Source: Fidelibacterota bacterium (lineage in GTDB: Bacteria; Fidelibacterota; BS150m-G59). Taken from it: a stretch of 5,397 nt of DNA. Both the position numbers and the translations under genes were made by a program. The notes beneath the pieces are model-generated. The model saw only the letters and a program-made list of their open reading frames with translations, was not told the DNA's origin and searched no databases. Numbering within the stretch: position 1 is the first letter of the stretch; each line of letters begins with the position of its first letter. The DNA lies in contig JADHUZ010000110.1 of the NCBI GenBank assembly GCA_016784265.1, forward strand, positions 1-5,397, written 5' to 3'. Shown here in pieces: positions 1 through 4,531 of the stretch.

Positions 1-46
1 AATTTCCACCGCTACCGCTGGCAAGATTGCAAATTTTAAAACTCAT
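1..46 (-). CDS. MBL-fold metallo-hydrolase, YycJ/WalJ-like, N-terminal fragment (runs off the left edge)
   Basis: Only the first 15 codons lie in the window; they read MSFKICNLASGSGGN. The start ATG (46-44) overlaps the pyrE stop TGA (45-43) in a classic ATGA junction, and a GGGG Shine-Dalgarno sequence at 55-52 lies 5 nt upstream. The L-A-S-G-S-x-G-N motif right after a short beta strand is the typical N-terminus of YycJ/WalJ-type metallo-beta-lactamase-fold hydrolases. In Firmicutes these are exonuclease-like proteins linked to the WalRK system. The metal-binding HxHxDH motif would lie outside the window. The match is a recalled pattern over 15 residues, so the family is probable and not proven. 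Translational coupling to pyrE and membership of the same operon follow from the overlap. Confidence 0.6.
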   Translation of the reverse strand, partial: MSFKICNLASGSGGN

Positions 47-606
47 AATTTCCCCGTTCGTCCGAGTTGTGTTAGTGGAATTCCTTTTTGGCAAAGTGGG
101 CAATCTGTCGCCACCCAGGATTCGATTTTCTCGCTGTGCAAGGTAACAGTCGGGTGGCCGAAATTTGTCTTCCCGCCACTTCTGTCAAACATCACGGCAA
201 TGCCGATAATTTCCGCACCAGCAGATTTTACCAAATCAATCATTTCAAAAACGCTACCACCTGTTGTAACAACATCATCCACCAACAAAACGCGCTGGTT
301 TTTTTCAATTGCAAATCCACGCCGAAACATCATCTTTCCGCCAACACGCTCAGCAAAAATGCTGTTGGTGTCAAGGTTTTTGGCAACTTCGTGCGCGAGG
401 ATAATTCCGCCCGTCGCCGCTCCAATGACAAGGTCAACTTTTTGATTTTGAAACGCACTTGCCATTTTATTGCATAGGGTTTCAACAATTTTCGGTTGCT
501 TCAAAAGCGTAAATTTCTCAAAATATTTGTCGCTATGCCGACCGCTCGTGAGCAAAAAATGCCCCTCAATCAACGCACCGGAATTTTTAAATTGAATATC
601 CGCCAT
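43..606 (-). CDS. pyrE: Orotate phosphoribosyltransferase PyrE
   Basis: A 187-residue cytoplasmic enzyme joining orotate and PRPP to give orotidine 5'-monophosphate, the fifth step of de novo pyrimidine synthesis. The N-terminal signature GHFLLTSGRHSDKYFEK is at residues 15-31. The PRPP-binding loop VLLVDDVVTTGGS is at 107-119, with the two acidic residues D110 and D111 followed by the TTGG turn. The C-terminus carries D-C-P-L-C (C169 and C172) followed by G-I-P-L, as in many bacterial OPRTs of this subtype. Length is normal for the family. The start ATG (606-604) directly abuts the pyrF stop (609-607), and an AAAGGA ribosome binding site at 619-614 is 7 nt upstream. Its position straight after pyrF fits pathway coupling, since PyrF uses the PyrE product. 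Nothing looks damaged. Confidence 0.96.
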   Translation of the reverse strand: MADIQFKNSGALIEGHFLLTSGRHSDKYFEKFTLLKQPKIVETLCNKMASAFQNQKVDLVIGAATGGIILAHEVAKNLDTNSIFAERVGGKMMFRRGFAIEKNQRVLLVDDVVTTGGSVFEMIDLVKSAGAEIIGIAVMFDRSGGKTNFGHPTVTLHSEKIESWVATDCPLCQKGIPLTQLGRTGKL

Positions 607-1419
607 TTATTGTTCCTTTGCTTTGTTGATAGCATTTCGGGTTTTCTGCGCTGTTTGGTGAGCAACTTCGGCAAAATCCTTGCCGGAATCAGCGTAGAGA
701 ATCCCGCGACTTTGGTTGAAAAGTGGTGGTGCGCCATCGCAGGAAAATGCCGCCGAAACCGAGGCTTCCAAATCGCCGCCCTGAGCCCCGAGCCCCGGAA
801 TCAAAATTGGCAATTCCGGCGCAAAATCCCGGATTTTTCTCAATTCTTCCGGCTGCGTTGCACCGACGACAATTCCAGCATTTTGTTTCCTGTTCCACAA
901 TTGCACGTTTTCAATCACTCTTTCATACATAATTTTGTCGCCGCTTTGCTGTTTTTGAAAATCCTGCGAGCCAGAGTTGGAAGTTACGGTGAGAAAATAC
1001 ACGCCTTTTTCTTCATTTTCCAAAAACGGCTCGACCGAATCTTCGCCCATCCAAGGATTGACTGTAATTGCATCAAAATCCAATTCCTGTAAAATTGCTT
1101 GCGCATACATTTTCGATGTGTTTCCGATGTCACCGCGTTTTGCATCGGCGATGGCGATTTTATCTGCTGGAATCATTCTGCGAGTTTGCTCCAACGCCTT
1201 CCAGCCAGCAACGCCCCACCGCTCGTAAAACGCAAAATTAGGTTTGTATGCAATGGTAAAATCTTTTGTTGCGGCAATGATTTCGCGATTAAATTCTACG
1301 ATTCCGTCGCAATTTTTGGGAATTCCAGCAGGAAATATTTTGACATCAGGATCAAGTCCAACGCAGAGAAAACTCCCGCCTTGTTCAACGAGTTGAATCA
1401 GTTTTTCTAAAAAAATCAT
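607..1419 (-). CDS. pyrF: Orotidine 5'-phosphate decarboxylase PyrF (subfamily 2 type)
   Basis: A 270-residue TIM-barrel enzyme that decarboxylates OMP to UMP, the last step of de novo pyrimidine synthesis. From the ATG start, visible landmarks are LCVGLDPD (18-25), the substrate-binding YKPN (58-61), the catalytic D-A-K-R-G-D cluster (D92, K94, D97), VNPWMGEDS (120-128), IPGLGAQGGD (207-216) and the phosphate-binding QSRGI (236-240). The longer form with VNPWMGEDS and PGLGAQGG is typical of the subfamily 2 decarboxylases. Start choice: ATG at 1419-1417 lies 2 nt after the rnhA stop. An in-frame TTG at 1425-1423 would add two residues and overlap the rnhA stop as TTGA. The GAAAGG ribosome binding site just upstream is about 11 nt from the ATG and about 5 nt from the TTG, so the TTG start cannot be excluded. 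Confidence 0.95.
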   Translation of the reverse strand: MIFLEKLIQLVEQGGSFLCVGLDPDVKIFPAGIPKNCDGIVEFNREIIAATKDFTIAYKPNFAFYERWGVAGWKALEQTRRMIPADKIAIADAKRGDIGNTSKMYAQAILQELDFDAITVNPWMGEDSVEPFLENEEKGVYFLTVTSNSGSQDFQKQQSGDKIMYERVIENVQLWNRKQNAGIVVGATQPEELRKIRDFAPELPILIPGLGAQGGDLEASVSAAFSCDGAPPLFNQSRGILYADSGKDFAEVAHQTAQKTRNAINKAKEQ

Positions 1420-1421
1420 GG

Positions 1422-1856
1422 TCAAATTTGCCTTTCGATTGCAAGATTTGCCAATTCGTCCGCTCGCTCATTTTCCGTATGTCCGGAATGCCCACGAATC
1501 CACTGCCATTCAACATCGTGTTTGCTGATAAGTTTGTCCAAATTTTCCCAAAGAGCCTTGTTTTTCACTGGTTTTTTCTTTGCTGTTTTCCAGCCATTTT
1601 TCTTCCAATTATAAATCCAAGTTTCGATTCCGTTTTTCACATATTGTGAATCTGTAGTCAGCACAATTTGGCAAGATTGAGTCAACGCTTTAAGAGATTT
1701 AATTACAGCGGTGAGTTCCATTTGATTGTTGGTAGATTTTGCTGAAAAGCCCGAAATCTCTTTTTTTGTTCCATTGTAGCGTAAGATTGCGCCCCAGCCA
1801 CCGGGACCGGGATTGCCCTTGCACGCACCGTCGGTAAAAATTTCAACTTTTTTCAT
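1422..1856 (-). CDS. rnhA: Ribonuclease HI
   Basis: A 144-residue type 1 RNase H that cleaves the RNA strand of RNA-DNA hybrids (R-loops, Okazaki primers) using two metal ions. The full catalytic set is present: D9 in [16 protein letters not shown]47 in NNQMELTA, D69 in TTDSQY, H123 in RGHSGH and D133 in [10 protein letters not shown]. These match E. coli D10, E48, D70, H124 and D134. The basic, Trp-rich handle region is visible at residues 80-100. The frame stays open upstream to an ATG at 1952, but the extra 32 residues do not resemble RNase H and overlap the upstream selenoprotein gene in another frame. The ATG at 1856, giving [10 protein letters not shown], is therefore the start. Its initiation region lies inside a hairpin (1881-1850) proposed here as a SECIS element, so translation of rnhA may be affected by readthrough of the preceding gene. 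Confidence 0.95.
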   Translation of the reverse strand: MKKVEIFTDGACKGNPGPGGWGAILRYNGTKKEISGFSAKSTNNQMELTAVIKSLKALTQSCQIVLTTDSQYVKNGIETWIYNWKKNGWKTAKKKPVKNKALWENLDKLISKHDVEWQWIRGHSGHTENERADELANLAIERQI

Positions 1857-1881
1857 TTTCGGCAACCGCCGAAGATTAAAA
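1850..1881 (-). promoter_or_regulatory. Candidate bacterial SECIS element for Sec codon U71, overlapping the rnhA start
   Basis: After the second TGA (1887-1885) a perfect 6-bp stem, TTCGGC (1873-1868) with GCCGAA (1863-1858), closes a GGTT loop (1867-1864). The loop begins 17 nt after the TGA and starts with GG, so it meets the same SECIS criteria as the first hairpin. The stem can be extended with mismatches by pairing 1881-1878 and 1876-1875 with 1853-1850 and 1856-1855, which covers the rnhA start codon. Because the Sec codon is third-last, the element necessarily lies in the 3' untranslated spacer. It could also restrict access to the rnhA initiation region when not unwound. It is not an intrinsic terminator: no U-tract follows and the next gene begins inside it. 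Confidence 0.65.
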
Positions 1882-2097
1882 TCCTCATGTGCCTCCAAAG
1901 CCGATGGTAACGTTGTCGTTTTCGACGAGCACAGGAACAATCCTGCGACCATCGGAATGTTTCAGCATTTGATTCACCGCATCTGCAGATTCTACAACGT
2001 TTTTGTAATCCACATTGTATCCCTTTTTTGCAAACGCCTCACGGGCATCTGTTGTGTAAGGTCAGGTGTTTTTGCCGTAAATGGTGATCTTTTTCAT
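1876..2097 (-). CDS. Glutaredoxin-like selenoprotein with two predicted selenocysteines (U12 and U71; Uxx-stop C-terminus)
   Basis: Read with TGA as selenocysteine (U), this frame gives 73 residues ending at TAA (1878-1876). The N-terminus is [15 protein letters not shown], a beta strand followed by a glutaredoxin/NrdH-type redox motif with Sec in place of the first Cys and Thr in place of the second. A helix follows ([10 protein letters not shown], 17-26), then the second strand (YNVDYKNV). The cis-proline loop is I-V-P at 53-55, then strands VLVEND and the glycine turn IGFGG. The tail is T-U-G-F-stop. The two TGA codons are at 2064-2062 and 1887-1885. The start ATG (2097-2095) has a strong AGAGGAG site at 2110-2104, 6 nt upstream. 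The protein has no Cys, so U12 and U71 are the only obvious redox residues. I recall a curated Uxx-star glutaredoxin-like selenoprotein family with this C-terminal architecture, but cannot check it here. It would act as a small cytoplasmic thiol/selenol oxidoreductase; its substrate is unknown. It is the first gene of the rnhA-pyrF-pyrE operon, and the downstream rnhA start is 19 nt away. Confidence 0.85.
2022..2061 (-). promoter_or_regulatory. selC-dependent SECIS: Candidate bacterial SECIS element for Sec codon U12
   Basis: Directly after the TGA at 2064-2062 the mRNA can fold into an 8-bp stem. CAGATGCC (2051-2044) pairs with GGCGTTTG (2038-2031), including two G-U pairs, and closes a 5-nt loop CGTGA (2043-2039). 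An outer 4-bp pairing of CCTT (2061-2058) with AAGG (2025-2022) is possible. The loop begins 18 nt after the TGA and has G at its second position, inside the spacing and loop rules commonly used for bacterial SECIS. The hairpin lies within coding sequence, as expected for bacteria, and would bind SelB with Sec-tRNA. Folding was done by eye only. Confidence 0.7.
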
Positions 2098-2110
2098 TGT
2101 TTTCTCCTCT
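2098..2110 (-). promoter_or_regulatory. Strong ribosome binding site of the glutaredoxin-like selenoprotein
   Basis: On the minus strand AGAGGAG (2110-2104) is followed by a 6-nt spacer and ATG (2097-2095). It is the best Shine-Dalgarno sequence in the minus block. It is hard to explain if the frame were only an 11-codon ORF ending at the first TGA, so it supports a real translated gene here. Confidence 0.8.
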
Positions 2111-2114
2111 TTTT

Positions 2115-2178
2115 CCAATCCAATAATTTACATCAATCTACCGATTCAAATTCTTAGGAATTTCGCATTTTGGATTGG
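2115..2178. repeat. 9-bp inverted repeat in the divergent intergenic region, candidate operator
   Basis: CCAATCCAA at 2115-2123 and TTGGATTGG at 2170-2178 are perfect reverse complements, so each divergent gene has TTGGATTGG just upstream of its start. The centres are 55 bp apart, close to five helical turns. The minus-side copy sits just before the selenoprotein ribosome binding site; the plus-side copy ends 3 nt before the GNAT start codon. This could be a paired operator for one regulator or a common motif in the two untranslated leaders. No clear sigma-70 -35/-10 pair was found for either direction in this 84-nt gap. Confidence 0.45.
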
Positions 2179-2181
2179 TAA

Positions 2182-2772
2182 ATGTTACCTAAATTACCGA
2201 CCGTGACTGACCAAAAAAACAAGACACAATCACCGCAAAAATCGCGCAGCAGAATATTAGCAAAAACGAATACGCTCTCAATTGAAGTACTCGAAATGCT
2301 CGGCGTGGCAGATCGCGCACAAATTATTGCGCTCAGCGAAACGCTGGAAGTGCAATATGGCACTCATGCAAAATGGACAGAAAACACAGTGCAACGATAT
2401 TTCAATTTCCCCGCCACAAAGCCGATTGTCGCTCGACTTTTCGGGAAAATTATTGGATTTATTATTGGCGTTCCGCTCGAAAATTTCGCGCAAGAATTTT
2501 GGGCAAAAGGCGATAGTAATCTCCACCAACACAACACCGCTTACACATACACATTTGTTGTGGGGCAGAAATATCGCGGCAAAGGATATGCGGCGACACT
2601 CAAAACGGTCTATTTGAATCAGATGAAAAAATTGGGATACGACTATGTGAGCGGGCATGTTTTGGACGGTGTGGCGAGGCAATTTTCAAAAACGGCGGTG
2701 GTTATCAGAAAATATAAAAATTGGCAGAGCACGGGTAAAACATTTGAATATTATCGAAGACCGTTGAATTAG
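2182..2772 (+). CDS. GNAT-family N-acetyltransferase
   Basis: A 196-residue protein with a GNAT acetyl-CoA-binding signature: a beta strand TYTFVVG (122-128) followed by Q129-K-Y-R-G-K-G-Y-A (motif A, Q/R-x-x-G-x-G/A) and helix ATLKTVYLNQMKKLGY (138-153). Before it, residues 81-99 (PIVARLFGKIIGFIIGVPL) form the beta hairpin usual in this fold, and the C-terminus ends in a hydrophobic strand-like FEYYRRPLN. It should transfer an acetyl group from acetyl-CoA to an unidentified substrate. The first 28 or so residues are polar and basic and look disordered. The start ATG at 2182 has only a weak site upstream (GGATTGG), so the N-terminus is less certain than the rest. The symporter gene follows after 20 nt, suggesting co-transcription, but no functional link is known. 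Confidence 0.82.
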   Translation: MLPKLPTVTDQKNKTQSPQKSRSRILAKTNTLSIEVLEMLGVADRAQIIALSETLEVQYGTHAKWTENTVQRYFNFPATKPIVARLFGKIIGFIIGVPLENFAQEFWAKGDSNLHQHNTAYTYTFVVGQKYRGKGYAATLKTVYLNQMKKLGYDYVSGHVLDGVARQFSKTAVVIRKYKNWQSTGKTFEYYRRPLN

Positions 2773-2792
2773 ATTTTAAAGAAAGGGTTTTT

Positions 2793-4040
2793 ATGAAATT
2801 GAAATTACACTGGCAGATTTTGATTGCGATGGCTATTGGTGTATTCGTCGGACTAATGTTTCAGAATGCTGTTTTTGGCGGAACAGACGGCTGGTTTTAC
2901 CATTTGATTATTTCGTTGGGCACGATTTTTGTCCGCTTATTGAAAATGGTAATTGTGCCGCTGATTTTTACTTCTATCGTTTCCGGGGTTTCTGGCATTG
3001 GCGATGGGAAAAGTTTAGGCCGGCTCGGCGCAAAAACTTTTTTCTATTATTTAACAACGAGCCTGTTTGCCATTATTGTTGGGCTTACTTTGACGAATCT
3101 TTTGCATCCGGGCGTTGGAGTGGAGCTCGGCGCAACTTCTACTTTTGATTCGTCGCAATTGCAAAAACCCGGCTCGCCGGCAGAAATTCTCATCCGAATG
3201 ATTCCGCTCAATCCAATCAAAGCGATGTCATCGGGTGATATGCTGGGCGTCATATTTTTTGCGATTTTTCTCGGAGTAGCGATTACAAAAATCAAATCCG
3301 CCCATCGCGATTTTGTGCGGAATATTTTTTCCTCACTTTTTGAGGCGATTATGAAATTAACCGAAATTGTCATCAAATTTGCACCGCTTGGCGTTTTGGG
3401 ATTAATCACAAAAGCCGTCGCAACTTCGGGATTTGATTTGTTCGCCGCCGTTGGGAAATACATGCTTACCATCGCGACGGGGCTTTCCATTCATCTTTTC
3501 ATCGTGTTGCCAATTTTGTTTTTTCTGTTTACGCGAATCAATCCAATTCACCATTTCAAAGCGATAGCAACTGCGATGGCAACCGCATTTTCGACAAGTT
3601 CTTCCAATGCTACATTGCCTGTTACAATGCGTTGCGTGGAAGAAAATGCTGGTGTTTCAAACAAAATTTCCAGCTTCGTTTTGCCGATGGGCGCAACTGT
3701 CAACATGGATGGAACTGCGCTTTATGAGTGTGCCGGTGTGCTGTTTATCAGTCAAGTTTTGGGAATTGAATTGTCCGTTTCACAGCAGTTTCTTGTTGTT
3801 TTGACTGCGTTGCTTGCTTCAATCGGTGCGGCGGGCATCCCGAGCGCGGGACTGGTGATGATTTTCATCGTAACGCAAGCAGTCGGTTTCAACGATGCCG
3901 ACGTGGCTCTGATTATCGGCACAATGCTGGCCGTGGATCGCCCGCTCGACATGTTCCGCACAATGGTGAACATCACAAGCGATAGCATCGGAACGGCAAT
4001 TATCGCGAAAAGTGAAGGGGAAAATCTCTATTCGAAATAA
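2793..4040 (+). CDS. Dicarboxylate/amino acid:cation symporter (DAACS/SDF family), probably glutamate/aspartate
   Basis: A 415-residue inner-membrane carrier of the GltP/Glt(Ph) family, of normal length. The first half has the scaffold helices, starting near residues 8-25 and 45-65. The transport core shows the serine-rich hairpin 1 tip FSTSSSNATLPVT (266-278), the NMDGT motif (304-308), the hairpin 2 tip AAGIPSAGLVM (346-356) and helix 8 VDRPLDMFRTMVNITSD (381-397). By comparison with Glt(Ph), D382, D386, R389, T390, N393 and D397 correspond to D390, D394, R397, T398, N401 and D405. The Asp that binds the amino group and the Arg that binds the side-chain carboxylate are both kept. This favours acidic amino acids over C4-dicarboxylates (DctA lacks that Asp) or neutral amino acids. 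Coupling to sodium is likely but H+ is possible. AAAGGG lies 5 nt before the ATG, and the VanZ-like gene overlaps the 3' end. Confidence 0.93.
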   Translation: MKLKLHWQILIAMAIGVFVGLMFQNAVFGGTDGWFYHLIISLGTIFVRLLKMVIVPLIFTSIVSGVSGIGDGKSLGRLGAKTFFYYLTTSLFAIIVGLTLTNLLHPGVGVELGATSTFDSSQLQKPGSPAEILIRMIPLNPIKAMSSGDMLGVIFFAIFLGVAITKIKSAHRDFVRNIFSSLFEAIMKLTEIVIKFAPLGVLGLITKAVATSGFDLFAAVGKYMLTIATGLSIHLFIVLPILFFLFTRINPIHHFKAIATAMATAFSTSSSNATLPVTMRCVEENAGVSNKISSFVLPMGATVNMDGTALYECAGVLFISQVLGIELSVSQQFLVVLTALLASIGAAGIPSAGLVMIFIVTQAVGFNDADVALIIGTMLAVDRPLDMFRTMVNITSDSIGTAIIAKSEGENLYSK

Positions 4041-4407
4041 ACGCAACTTTCTGCTGATTGCATACGTTCTGATGGTTTTTGCGCTTTCTACGATTCCGGG
4101 AAATAGATTCCCAGAATCAAAAATATGGACTTTTGACAAATTGATTCATTTCGGTGAATATGTAGTTTTGGGCGGCTTGCTTTTTTGTTATTTTCAGAAA
4201 AAAGTTACGAAATTGAAAACGACGATTTTTACAATTATTTTAGGTTCGTTCGTCGGCGGGGTTGATGAACTCTATCAAGGATTGATGCCGTTTGGACGTG
4301 ATATGAGTTTTTATGATTGGTGCGCCGATTTTCTTGGTATCGTTGTTGCCTCTGCGATTTTTTATCAAATTTTTCCCAAACGAAAATATTTTAAACAGCA
4401 ATTTTAG
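4012..4407 (+). CDS. VanZ-like family membrane protein
   Basis: A 131-residue protein with about four transmembrane segments (roughly 13-30, 46-61, 69-84 and 105-121). It carries the conserved VanZ polar motifs: D42-K43-x-x-H46 before helix 2, D85-E86-x-x-Q89 after helix 3, then G95-R96-D97 and D102-x-x-x-D106-x-x-G109 before helix 4. VanZ itself gives low-level teicoplanin resistance, but most family members are stand-alone proteins of unknown role, and nothing here suggests a van cluster. The called start is GTG at 4012, which overlaps the symporter by 29 nt and lacks a good ribosome binding site. The only well-placed Shine-Dalgarno-like sequence (AAGGGG, 4015-4020) lies after this GTG. Initiation may therefore depend on coupling with the upstream gene or use another codon. 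The family call does not depend on the start. Confidence 0.83.
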   Translation: MKGKISIRNKRNFLLIAYVLMVFALSTIPGNRFPESKIWTFDKLIHFGEYVVLGGLLFCYFQKKVTKLKTTIFTIILGSFVGGVDELYQGLMPFGRDMSFYDWCADFLGIVVASAIFYQIFPKRKYFKQQF

Positions 4408-4448
4408 AGAGATGGAAGTATGTGTGATTTTAAACACGTCTCAGATTG

Positions 4449-4482
4449 TTTATTTGTAATGGAAAGTTTTTATTTGTAAATT
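4449..4482 (+). promoter_or_regulatory. Candidate promoter with an 11-bp direct repeat upstream of the surface-protein gene
   Basis: TTTATTTGTAA occurs at 4449-4459 and again at 4469-4479, a 20-bp period. Taking TTGTAA (4454-4459) as a -35 and TAAATT (4477-4482) as a -10 gives a 17-nt spacer, with four of six matches to each sigma-70 consensus. The gap from 4408 to 4531 is the longest non-coding stretch in the window and has no convincing terminator for the preceding operon. AT-rich DNA yields such matches easily, so support is weak. Confidence 0.35.
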
Positions 4483-4518
4483 AAAGGGTTGAAATAGAAA
4501 TAAGACAATTTTTACAAC

Positions 4519-4531
4519 GGAGGCATCAAAA
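4519..4531 (+). promoter_or_regulatory. Ribosome binding site deciding the start of the secreted protein
   Basis: A perfect GGAGG (4519-4523) lies 8 nt before the ATG at 4532. The codons that follow give a lysine-lysine n-region and hydrophobic signal peptide, which fixes this start. Confidence 0.85.

Noticed and set aside
496..1092. Long plus-strand open frame opposite pyrF/pyrE
   Set aside because: It lies antisense to two clear enzymes with conserved motifs, has no family resemblance and no convincing ribosome binding site; it is a shadow frame.
1858..1873. Perfect TTCGGC/GCCGAA hairpin as an intrinsic terminator
   Set aside because: The stem is short, no T-tract follows on the minus strand, and the rnhA start codon comes directly after it.
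1876..2097. Glutaredoxin-like frame as a pseudogene broken by nonsense mutations or frameshifts
   Set aside because: Only TGA occurs, never TAA or TAG before the end, no frameshift is needed, the ribosome binding site is intact, the TGAs sit at functionally sensible positions, and both have hairpins at SECIS spacing.
1876..2097. TGA read as Trp or Gly through an alternative genetic code
   Set aside because: rnhA (1424-1422) and pyrE (45-43) end at TGA immediately before or inside the next start, and Trp residues in RNase HI use TGG, so TGA is a normal stop here.
1813..2157. Plus-strand open frame opposite the selenoprotein and rnhA start
   Set aside because: The minus-strand reading gives a recognisable thioredoxin-fold protein; the plus-strand translation shows no domain.
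2278..2682. Minus-strand open frame opposite the GNAT gene
   Set aside because: The translation is unlike any family, and the plus strand has the acetyl-CoA-binding motif in frame.
4012..4407. Glycopeptide resistance function for the VanZ-like gene
   Set aside because: No vanHAX or other resistance genes are nearby, and the VanZ family is widespread in non-resistant bacteria.
4421..4438. GTGT...ACAC inverted repeat after the VanZ-like gene as a terminator
   Set aside because: The stem is only 4 bp with an 8-nt loop and no T-run follows closely; it is expected by chance.
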